Source: Neoceratodus forsteri (lineage: Eukaryota > Chordata > Ceratodontiformes > Ceratodontidae). From it: 64,000 nt of DNA. Of the stretch, positions 46,725 to 56,158 are shown piece by piece (positions within the stretch are counted from its first letter, which is position 1; every line of letters starts with the position of its first letter). The notes beneath the pieces are model-generated. The model made no database searches and was not told the origin of the DNA. It was given only the letters and a program-made list of their open reading frames with translations. The stretch lies in contig CM057458.1 in NCBI GenBank assembly GCA_016271365.2, forward strand, positions 202,030,501-202,094,500, in the 5' to 3' direction. The translations under genes and the position numbers were made by a program.

Positions 46725-46850
46725 TCAATGCTGATTGGTTATGTGGTCAAGCCCTTGATTTGCATAACCAATCAGTACTGCCCCCTTATCCATCAAGTCC
46801 GGGGACCCCCAGGGTAGCATCACCCCTAATTTAAGCATAAAATGAGACTG
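46725..46850 (+). promoter_or_regulatory. LTR promoter block (CCAAT dyad)
   Basis: GATTGGTTATG and CATAACCAATC form inverted CCAAT boxes, with TTTGCAT beside the second. A TA-rich AAGCATAAAA follows about 75 bases later. The block is conserved at 49318-49435 in the other LTR. Assignment as the LTR promoter is inferred. Confidence 0.45.
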
Positions 46851-47284
46851 CCATGGGGCTTAAAGGCAGTCAGGAGGGGGAGTCTGGAAGGGGAATCCAG
46901 AGGAGCAGCCCTAGAGGAGGAGGAGGAAGAGGAGTCCCAGGAGGGGTGCCTCTGGTGAAGGGCTCTTGAAGGAACTCACTGGAGAACAGCTCCTGATGAA
47001 GGAGCTCACTGGAGAAGAACTCCTGGAGGAGCTCAGGGGAGAAGAGCTCTTGATGAAGGAGCGCACTGGAGAAAGAGCTCAATGGAGACAGAGATCAGAA
47101 GGAGAAGAGAGGGGTCAAGAGGGACCCTGAAAAAGAATCCCAGGAAGGAGCATTTTGGGACCTGCAGGACAAGCTGGGAGAGCCCTGCCAGCCTGGTAAC
47201 CTTGCTTTTAAAAGGGGGCTTTAAAGCGCTATATCAATCAGGCTTGGCAGTTGACTCTGTGCCCTCGCAGGTATCTGGTGGAAG

Positions 47285-47560
47285 ACTGGGCTAGCAGGTT
47301 GGATAGTGGTGCAGCACCTTGGGAGACTCGGCTAGCAGGTCGGCTAGTGGTGGAGCACCTCAAGAGACTCAGCTAGCAGGGTGGCTAGTGGTGGAGCACC
47401 TTGGGAGACTCGGCTAGCAGGTCGGCTAGTGACGAAGTACCCTTACAACACTCAGCTAGCAGGTCAACTAGTGGCTAAGTAATCATTGGAAACTTAGTTA
47501 GTAAGGTGGCTAGAAGTGCAGCACCTTGGGACACTTGGCTAGTGAAGTAGACAGCAGCAG
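47285..47560 (+). repeat. 41-45 bp tandem array in the 5' LTR
   Basis: Units read GGGAGACTCGGCTAGCAGGT, then (C/T)GGCTAGTGGTGGAGCACCT, with about six copies. The 3' LTR carries a longer version at 49790-50300. Confidence 0.8.
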
Positions 47561-48205
47561 ACCACAGGACTGTATCCTTTTGCAATTCTTGCAGCAGTCC
47601 TTGGGGGAGGTGTGTTACCTAGGGAGGAAGCCCTGTGATGGTGGTGTGTTAAAGTTCTTTATTTCTAAAGTTACAGTAATAAGCCTGTTACAGTGATTTT
47701 GTTAAAGTTATAATGATAAGCCATTTACAGTGATTCTGTTAAAGTTAGTGATAAGCTTTGTACAGTGATAACCCTTTTTTTACCATTAATGTTAATGATA
47801 ATCCTGTCAGTAATGAAGATTTTGTATAGCTTTGCTCTTTATTTTCTAATAGTAAATTATTTATTTTACTTCATTCTGTCTATGGATGGTTATTTTTAGC
47901 AGGTCTTGGTGCTTCTTTTTAGTCTGTTTCTCTGGGTGGTGGCAGTGGTATCTTTTCAGGGTGAACAGTGCCTCCCCCTTATTAAGAAACTATTTCATTC
48001 ATGCCAGTGGCTGGCTCTGCACCACATTTTGGGCATCCAGCTCTCGGCCTGAACAACCCAACATTGTCCTTCAAGTCATTTTAGGCTTGCTACCTTTGGC
48101 TGAGGGTGGCACCATCAAGGAGGCCCCTTGGTGGCATCAGCAGACAGGTATGAAAAGATACATTTACAGTATTTAATAGTAGATAGAAAAATAAATTGGT
48201 TACAC

Positions 48206-48223
48206 TGGTGGAAGCAGTGGAGT
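48206..48223 (+). promoter_or_regulatory. Primer-binding site
   Basis: TGGTGGAAGCAGTGGAGT starts one base after the 5' LTR end. TGG at this place is what a tRNA 3' CCA would pair with. The tRNA was not identified. Confidence 0.6.
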
Positions 48224-48335
48224 TTTCAAGCCCACTTGGGGGAATTTTCTGTACAGAGATTTTCCCCTTTTGTTGATTCTCAGAGAACAGACTAACCAAG
48301 ACTCTAAAAATACCTGTTTTTTTTAATTAGTCAGT

Positions 48336-48686
48336 TTGGATGACCTGGGGCACAGAAGTGATATTTTGTGCATTATTGACTGTGCTAATGGAGTTGATTC
48401 CTGGGCTGTGCACTTCAACTGGCTGGAACTGTACAAAGACCTGGACCACCTTCTCTGGCCCAGTTGGAGCAAACAAAGGACAGAGAGAAGTGCTTTGGAC
48501 TGTCCAGTGGACTCTGAGCTAAAAATGTACAGTATGGCTATTGAGCCAGGTGAGGGCTGCAAACTCTCCCTTGCCTTCAAGGATTACCTAATGACAGTAA
48601 GACCACCGGTGTGGGCACAAAGACTATGCAATGAACATTTAAAGTTGTGCCACAGTGTTGGACATTTTAAAGTGAAGCCACTGTGA
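48336..48686 (+). other. Interior ORF of 116 codons, unrecognised
   Basis: The ORF begins MDDLGHRSDILCIIDCANGV and ends CHSVGHFKVKPL. It is the longest frame in the 617 bp interior. No gag zinc knuckle, protease or other motif can be seen, and its last part runs into non-coding tandem repeats. It could be a remnant of a lost gene or chance. Confidence 0.3.
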
Positions 48687-48790
48687 TGAACATTTAAAGT
48701 TGTGCCACTGTGTTGGACATTTAAAGATATGCCACTGTGATGAACAGTTAGTGTGCCACTGTAATGGCCATTTAACATTGTTCAAAGACA
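48640..48790 (+). repeat. Short tandem repeats before the polypurine tract
   Basis: Units of about 35-60 bp contain GCCACTGTGATGAACATTTAAAG with variants (TGTTGGACATTTTAAAG). The array is non-coding and lies directly upstream of the 3' LTR. Confidence 0.7.
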
Positions 48791-48805
48791 CAGGTCATGT
48801 CCAAC

Positions 48806-48818
48806 AGAAGAAAGGGGG
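48806..48818 (+). promoter_or_regulatory. Polypurine tract
   Basis: AGAAGAAAGGGGG lies three bases before the 3' LTR, the standard place for plus-strand priming. Confidence 0.7.
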
Positions 48819-48821
48819 TAG

Positions 48822-50925
48822 TGTAGCAGCTGAAATTTCATCCGTATTGGGTGCTGCACCAGAAGTAGGTGATTGTCCTGTCTGTGGCTCTGGCCACTGC
48901 TCTCACTGCTCGAATATTTTTAAAGAAATAGGTATGTGTATGCATGGTATAAGGAGGTAGGGGAAAAACTGCCTATACCTTCCCGGACCTCATGATTGTA
49001 ATTTAAAAGTGAAAGGGGGGCATTCTGTTGGTGGCTGTGGCATTGGCCGACTTTTGTTTTTATTAATAAAATGTAAAGAGCAGATAAAGAAGGTCAGGAA
49101 GCATTGACTTTACCTTTTCCAACCTCCATATTTGGGGGAAGACAATGTAATTTAAAAGTGAAATTGCCGCCCACAGGAGTCCTGACCTAGCGACTCCTAT
49201 GGCAGCACATCAAAGGCAACACAGCTGTCAGTAGTTTGAACAGCTGAATGGCTTTTAAAGCTGTTAGGGTGCTCTTGAGCTCAGGAGGCAGTGTGAGGGC
49301 TGGGCAGCAGCTCCCAGTGCTGACTGGTTATGCAGTGAAACCCTTGATTTGCATAACTAATCAGCACTGCCCCCTTAGCCATCCAGTCAAGGAGTCCCCC
49401 AGGGTAGCCATACCCCCTAATTTAAGCATAAAAGTAGACTTCCAGGAGACTTAATGGCAGTCAGGAGGGGGTGTCTGGAAGGGGAGTACAGAGGAGGAAC
49501 CACTGGAGGAGGAGGAGCCCCAGGAGGAGTGCCCCTGGAGAAGGGCTCCTAGAGGAATTTGCTGGAGAAGAGCTCCTGATGAAGGAACTCACTGGAGAAG
49601 GAGCTCAATGAAGATGGAGATCAGAAGGAGAAGTGATGTGTTCAGGAAGGACCCTGAAAAAAGAATCCTAGGAAGGGGCACCGTGGGACCTGCAAGGGCA
49701 GCTGGGCAAGCCCTGCCAGCCTGGTAGCCTTGCTTTTAAATGGGGGCTTAAAAGAGTTATATCACTCAGGCCTGGCAGTTGACTCTGTGCCCTTGCAGGT
49801 GCCTGGTGGGAGACTTGGCTACTAGGTTGGCTAGCAGCACAGCACCATGGGAGACTCTGCTAACAGGTCGGCTAGCAGTGCAGTACCCTGGGAGATTCGG
49901 CTAGCAGGTTGGCTCATGGCAAAGCACCTTAGGAGACTCAGCAAGCAGAGTGGCTAGTGTTGGAGCACCTTGGGAGACTCAGCAGGTTGGCTAGTAGTGA
50001 AGTACCCTTGGGACAATTGGCTAACAGGTTGGCTAGCAGTGAAGCAATTATTGGAAACTCGGCTAGTAGGATAGTTAGCAGTGTGCACCTTTGGGACACT
50101 TGGTTACCAGGTTGGCTAGCAACAAAGTACCCTTAGGACACTCTGCTAACAGGTTGGCTAGCAGAGAAGTAATTGTTGGAAATTTGGCTAGTAGGGTGGC
50201 TAGCAGTGCAACACCTTTGAAACACTTAGCTAGCAAGGTGGCAAGCAGCACAACACCTTGGGACACTTGGCCAATAAAGTGGCTAGCAGCAAACTTCAGG
50301 ACTGCATTCTTTTAAAATTTTTGCAGCAGTCCTTGTGGGGAGGTGCGGCATCCAGCGAGGGAGCCCAAGGGGTGGTGGTGGTGTGTAAAAGTTCTTTATT
50401 TCTAAAGTTACAGTAATAAGTCTTTTACAGTCATTTTCTTAAAGTTACAATGATAAGCCATTTACAGTGATTTTGGTAAAGTTAGTGATAAGCCTTGTAC
50501 AGTGATAACCCTTTCTCTACCATTAATACTAATGATAATCTTGTTAGTAATGCAGACTTTGTACAGCTTTGCTGATTATTTCCTAATAGTAAATTATCTA
50601 TTTTACTTCATTCTGTTTATAGATGATTATTTTTAACAGGTTTTGGTGCACCTTTTTAGTTTGTTTCTCTGGGTGGAGGCAGTGGTATTTTTTCAGGGGG
50701 AACAATGCTTCCACTTTATTAAGCCACTTTTTCTTTCCTGCCAGTGGCTGGCTCCACACCATGCTTTGAGTGTCTAGGTGTTGGGCTGAACAACCCAACA
50801 TTTTCCCCTCAGTCAGTTTAGACTCGTTATCTTTGGCTGAGGGTGGCGCTGTTAAGGAGGCATCAGCAGACAGGTATAAAAAGACACATTTATTTAATAG
50901 TAGATAGAAAAATAAATTTGTTACA
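48822..50925 (+). repeat. 3' LTR (2104 bp)
   Basis: It begins TGTAGCAGCTGAAATTTC and ends AATAAATTTGTTACA. Block order is as in the 5' LTR, without the LINE insertion, and with a longer 41-45 bp array (49790-50300, about eleven units against six). Many base differences from the 5' LTR indicate an old insertion. Confidence 0.8.
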
Positions 50926-51893
50926 ATACATACAGTTGCAGAGCTGGGAATCTCTCTCCTCATTGGTAAAATGCTAGCTGAGTGATGATCTCTACCCCAA
51001 AGACTCAAATACTGAAATGTAAATTTGAAAATTTTTGTTTTTTGCCTTTTTATTTTTATTCAAGCTTCAGTATAAGCACCCTTTTCTTTTTTTTTTTGGT
51101 TTTCTTTGTTAACATTTCAGGACTAACGTTATCCCTTCATCAGAACATTAAAGGGCTGAAAAACAATCATATTTTTAGAATATCTTTGTCATATTTTACA
51201 TTTCTGAAATAAACATAATAAATCTTTGTGTTCATGCAGATACCTGCTCACAATCATGTGAATATCAGTAGCACTCTCTAAACATTCTAAAAAATATTTC
51301 TGCCTGAAAATAAAATATCAAATTTACTTAGTAATGTAACAAATTTTTCAAAAACTCTTTTCTATAAATTTTACTCGGCTTCAGGCTTATTTACCTTTAT
51401 ACTAGGCTTTTTTTACTAAAGAAGGTGGTTCCTAGATGTGCACTCATATTAATCTTTATATTTATGCATTCCAGATAATAAAAATTGTTTTAAAACTTCA
51501 GCTAAAACTATGTATCCTAAAAGGGGGTTGAGATGAAGTGCTCACTATTTAAGCTGTGACTTATTTGTTTACATTCTGGTCCCCGTTTTAATACATACCT
51601 GTCCAAACAGTGTATGTAATTTGAGATTTTAATGCTTGTTTTCTTGTGTTAGTATAACCTCTTTTTCAGGGCTTTAAAAGAAAAGAAACAGGAATGCTTG
51701 ATTACTTTTAGAGCTGACTTGCTTGATCTTGTTAAAAAACTTTTAAACATTGTGCTTACTCTTAGAATTTGCTTTTCATCCAGGAAGATTCACCACTTAA
51801 GGATGACAACATCAGGGTCTAATTTCTCAAAGGCTACCATGTGAAAACAAGTGCTAAAAGATTTAGAATTCATGCCACAGCACCATTATCATA
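50926..51893. other. AT-rich spacer, no gene seen
   Basis: No ORF with a domain, tandem array or inverted repeat stands out. Confidence 0.4.
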
Positions 51894-52442
51894 AACACCA
51901 CTAGAGATGCAGCAAATTTAAATTCCACCAGCGAAGTGTCCGCGAAGTGGGCACTTCATGTTGTCACTCCAGTACATGGAGTGGGCAATGCAAAGTACTC
52001 ACTCCATCTTGTCATTACCACTTCATGTTAAGGTGGAATGACAATGCAAAGTAAGGTGAAGTTGTTTTCAATGGACTTCGCCATGCTCTTTAGCCATAGC
52101 CAGGCAGGAAAAGGAAGCAAGTGAGTCATACAATTAGACACTTTCACTTTCTCCTGAGCAGACAGAGGCAGAGAGAGAGAGGAGTGTGTTGTTTTGTCAC
52201 TGCTGAGACTTGGAGATCAGAGCAAGGAGGAGATTTAAACTTTGACTTAGACCCAACAGCTTTTTTAAAAGCTACATTTTTTTGCCTTTTCTGTACTCTT
52301 TTTTTTACTTAATTTGTTCTTTCAGTAAATTTATTTTTCTTACCTTTATAACTAGTTAATTGTTTGTCTATGTGTGACTGTGTGTGTGTTGTGTGACAGT
52401 GTGAGTAGTCATTGCTCAGACTGAGAGAGTGCAGTAGGAGAG

Positions 52443-53284
52443 ATGGACAAGGGTAAGGGAATGTCTGAGGTGGGGGCAGCTCTGGGAGAGCATGGTACTG
52501 GTAGGCATTGTACTGTGCGCATGCATGGTGAGCATGGCTGCCAGTTCCTGTTGGACCGATCAAAAATTCTGAGTGCCTCCCCTTGAAGCAGGACCGGACC
52601 AGTACAGCCTCCTGACTCTGAGGTAGTTGAACCACCACCACCACCATGTCCAGCAGCAGGTCCTCTGGAGAAGGATGTGCCAGTGCCCCCAGGCCCAGGT
52701 GTGGATCCCAACCCTGTTGAGCACCATGACCAGTCAGCTGCCAGTTCATCTGGCCATCCCCTGCCTTTGTCTGGTCCTCCCTGCACCTCTATTGTTTGGC
52801 AGTTTTTTGACTGTGTTGGGGGACAGCAGCATGATCAGATGCTGCCTATGTGAGGTGGAGGTGCGCCGTGGCCCCCGTGGGACTCACCTGGGGGATTGGG
52901 GGTCAGAGCACCCATATGCTCAATCATCACCAGTTGAAGTGGCAGGCTGCCACAGAATGGGCCATGCCTGCACCTGCTGGCCCTTCTATGGCAGAGGGTG
53001 CAGCTGTGCATGGCGGTGGACCAAAGAAGAGGAGGGCCAGAGCATCACCTGCTTCTCCAACAGCACCCAAACCACCACCACCAGCAGGTCAGCCTGTAGA
53101 ACGTCTGGATCCCAGAGAACTGTGTGTAATGCAGGTTGACTTGGCAGTTCTCTAGTGTGCTGTCAAGGAGAACAATGAGAGAGTAAGTGCTGTCGAGCAG
53201 CAGCTGAATCGCATAGAGGGACATCAGTTGCAAATTATGTCCATGCTGGAACTGCTGCTGGATCACCATGGGATCCCACATTAG
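52443..53284 (+). pseudogene. hAT accessory gene: BED-type finger and coiled coil
   Basis: It starts MDKGKGMSEVGAAL. A Pro-rich part (EVVEPPPPPCP and following) precedes SIVWQFFDC at about 52790. After a frameshift, IRCCLCEVEVRRG and THLGDWGSEHP complete a BED-type finger (W-x-FF, C-x2-C, T-x-L, H) in which the first His appears mutated. A Pro/Ala linker follows, then a probable coiled coil, NNERVSAVEQQLNRIEGHQL, ending LLLDHHGIPH at 53284. Several stops and shifts are present. It closely parallels the gene in the hAT at 30.8 kb. Confidence 0.6.
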
Positions 53285-53599
53285 TTTTTTTTCCTCACAC
53301 CTTGTGCCCCCCACCTTCCTTGCTGTATTATAAAATGTATTTCTCCACCATCCCCAACCCTTGTATGTAATTATGCCTTTTTTTTGTTGTCTTCTGTATG
53401 CGTGACATTTTGTATTCTGGCCCACCTTCCTTCTGTTAAGTGTGTGTGTGCTGTTTTGGTGCCTAATTAATGTTTACTTTCTGTCATTTAGTGTTTGTGG
53501 AAAAGCAGACTGAGCAGTGGAAGTATACTGTGCTAAACTGCATGTGTGCAGTCATTCTTTTTTACTGTCTGTATATGTACTGCAGACACTGTCCAACTC

Positions 53600-54130
53600 C
53601 CCAACTTAAGAACACTTATTAATGAGTACAATGGTGGGGTGGTGAAGCCTGGAGAGATACTACAAAACAGGCTTACAATACATCCAAGTAACTAGTAAAA
53701 AAATTGATATTGTGATCCGTGATGTGATTGTGAATCATGATTTGTGACTGCATTTGTGATCTTGATGATGAAGAACGTGATTTGGTGTTGACGCCAATGG
53801 TGTGAGATAAATATGGAACTGTACTAGAAACGCGAATGCCTATGGCTGTACTTTCCTGACGAGCTGTAGCTCACAACTACCCAACTTGAAAACATGTATT
53901 AATGAGTGCAGTGGTGGGGTGGTGAAGCATGGAGAGATACTACAAAACAGACTTACCTTGCATCCAAGTAACTAGTAAAAAAATTAACTTTGTGATTCGT
54001 GAGTGATGTGATCGCGAATGATGATTTGTGACTGCACTTGTGACCGTGATGATGAAGAACGTGATTTGTATCACAAGTGACTCATGAAAGTGATGATGGT
54101 CCTGAATTAAAAACACATATTAATGAGTAC
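53600..54130. repeat. 280 bp tandem duplication in hAT B
   Basis: CCAACTTRARAACA...TTAATGAGT starts at 53601 and 53881, with a partial third start near 54110. Each unit includes GGAGAGATACTACAAAACAG, CCAAGTAACTAGTAAAAAAA and a run of GTGATTTGTGA-type words. The array is non-coding. Confidence 0.8.
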
Positions 54131-55358
54131 AATGTTCATACAGAATTATACACCACACTAGTCCAGAACTCTGAAGGGAAGCCAAAGAAACAACTTTTAC
54201 TTAAGTTACAGATAGAGATTGGGCCCTAAAGAGATGCAAATGCACAGACAGATTAAGATGGTGCTGCACACTGAAGAGATGCAGATGCAAAGGCACAACA
54301 CCTAACCAGTGCTGGCCATCAGAAATTCAAATCTGGAAAAGAATACCTTTGCCAGTTGGGGTGGGCCACTGGGGGGGCAGTGTACCACACTGCTACAGTA
54401 ATAGTCTCTAGTACTAGTACCAGTACTAATAAAGACTCCACAAAGAAATACAAAAATCACACAGCTGCAGTGGACAGAAGGTTCACATTGCTGAAATTAC
54501 TATGTGGCACAATAAAAGGTGTCTGATTTGATGACACACATCACACACATACTCACACACACTAAGTAATGCATAGCAAATTGAAAACTTCAGTAATATA
54601 ACCATGCATTTTAAACAAACTAAAATTAGCTACTGCTGCACCACAACAATCAGCAAAAAAATGGCAAGAATTTTTGAAAATATTACTGTGTGTACATTAA
54701 CACAGTTATACAAGAAAAATATCACCAAAACAGAAAGAACTGTCTTTTTCTCCAAGTTAATCTACCTACACCACAGCTACGCCCTCCCCAAAGCACACTT
54801 TCACTGTCTCTTACTACACAGACTCAGTGTTGTACATTAACATCCAAAATCCACACACAAACAGTAAACGCTCGATGATATGAGCACAGGAGGGCTTCCT
54901 ATAATCGAAGAACTAAAGTTTGAGAAAAAGAAATTACTAAAAAAGGCTTTTTGAATAGCTTTTAAGAGGCCTGAATTACAGAAAGCTCTCAGAGCAGACT
55001 GTCTCCTATCCTACAGCTTTCTACACACACTACCCCAAACTGAGGCTGTGCAGAACACTCTAGAGCCCATGTGACCTGAAATCCCATGAATCACTGCAAA
55101 ATTCACCTTCGGAGCTTAAAAACAAGGTGAAGTGAGACAAAGTACATTGTTTTCAATGTACTTCGACTTAAGAGTTGGTGAAGTAGTGGTTTGGAAAGGT
55201 GGAATAACGAAAAGTCATTGTTTTCAATGGACTTTGCATTACCTACTGTAACGTGAAGTACTCTGCTTCGTGTTGCTGGGCACTCTGCAAATCCACTTTT
55301 GCTTTGGATTCATTTCACAGAGCAGATCAGGGCCACTTCACCCATCTCTAAATGCCAC

Positions 55359-55958
55359 TAGCAATTCAGAGCTGTTTTACTGTGCAGCTGAAGAGGAGGC
55401 CGAGCCACAGATTTCGTGCTATGGGATTAGTGCAATTACGTCACTGTTGTGATGTGCTCCTGTGGATCGGTCTTTCACAGAAACCACTCACTGCTTATGT
55501 TTTAGCTGAAAGGTCCCTCCCCTTGTTCTGTTTGTATTTTAATACTTGGGCATATCTGCAAAAGATCTGGAGAACTCAACAATCAGTCAGATCAAACATG
55601 GTCTGGAATGAGTGTTGATGAGCACAGGGGAGCAATGAGGGGCAAAACATCAAAAGAGGGTAGATTTATCTAAGGGAGGGGCAAATCTTATTCCTTCCTT
55701 CATTGGGAAGGAGCCAGCCCATGATTAAATTCAACTAAACAGATATATTAAATAGCCTGGGCATATATGGAATGAATATAATGATGAGGCCTAAACAGCA
55801 AAAAATCATTTTTATGTTCTATTGAGAACTGAATGATAAATTGCTCAAGGTTAATAATTTTTGACCTAGCATGTATTTCATATGTTGAACAGTTCTTTTA
55901 CCATAATTAATCTGCTATTGTTGTAGAAACTAAAAAGTTCCAACTTTCTGTTCTATTA
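55359..55958. other. No gene seen
   Basis: This spacer lies between hAT element B and the L1 target duplication. Short ORFs lack domains. Confidence 0.35.
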
Positions 55959-55974
55959 CAACCTTATTAATATT
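55959..55974. repeat. L1 target site duplication, left copy
   Basis: CAACCTTATTAATATT matches CAACCTGATTAATATT at 62158-62173 with one mismatch. Confidence 0.75.
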
Positions 55975-56158
55975 TTTTTTTGTTATTAAACATCTTTATT
56001 AATTTCCACAAGAGAAAAAAAAACACCTCAATACAGATACATAGTTGAGAGTGCGAAATGGAGGAATATCAAACAACCAGACACTAACTCACCCATTCAT
56101 CAGAAAAATAAAATCCTCCCTCCCCCACCCCTCCCAAGGCTACATGCATAAGCACACC

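Larger units (their letters stand above)
45720..48204 (+). repeat. 5' LTR (2485 bp)
   Basis: It begins TGTAGCGCCTGAAATTTCAG and ends AATAAATTGGTTACA. It contains an AT-rich inserted LINE fragment (45810-46315) absent from the other LTR, a CCAAT-type promoter block (46725-46850), GAGCTC-rich short repeats (46960-47090), and a 41-45 bp tandem array (47285-47560, about six units). Shared 3' blocks include TTTACAGTGATTCTGTTAAA near 47730. Confidence 0.8.
45720..50925 (+). mobile_element. LTR retrotransposon derivative with giant LTRs and a tiny interior
   Basis: Two direct repeats, 45720-48204 and 48822-50925, both start TGTAGC and end GTTACA. A primer-binding-like site follows the first and a polypurine tract precedes the second. 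The interior is only 617 bp and holds no gag, protease, reverse transcriptase or integrase. Flanks are ATAT and ATAC at best, so the target duplication is unproven. It must have been moved by an unrelated or parental element. Orientation follows from the primer site and polypurine tract. Confidence 0.8.
51902..55350 (+). mobile_element. hAT element B, 3.4 kb, non-autonomous
   Basis: The ends are TAGAGATGCAGCAAATTT and, inverted, TAGAGATGGGTGAAGTGG. Flanking 8-mers AACACCAC (51894-51901) and AATGCCAC (55351-55358) match at six of eight. Subterminal regions are filled with GTGAAGT/ACTTCAC words and GTTTTCAATGGACTT copies on both sides. It shares its TIR and its accessory gene with the hAT at 30.8 kb but not the subterminal word. 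No transposase is present. Confidence 0.75.

Noticed and set aside
48336..48686. gag gene of the LTR element
   Set aside because: 116 codons, no zinc knuckle, and its end lies in non-coding tandem repeats. It is listed only as an unrecognised ORF.
45715..50930. 5 bp target duplication of the LTR element
   Set aside because: AATAT against ATACA do not match; only a 4-base ATAT/ATAC near-match remains, which is not convincing.
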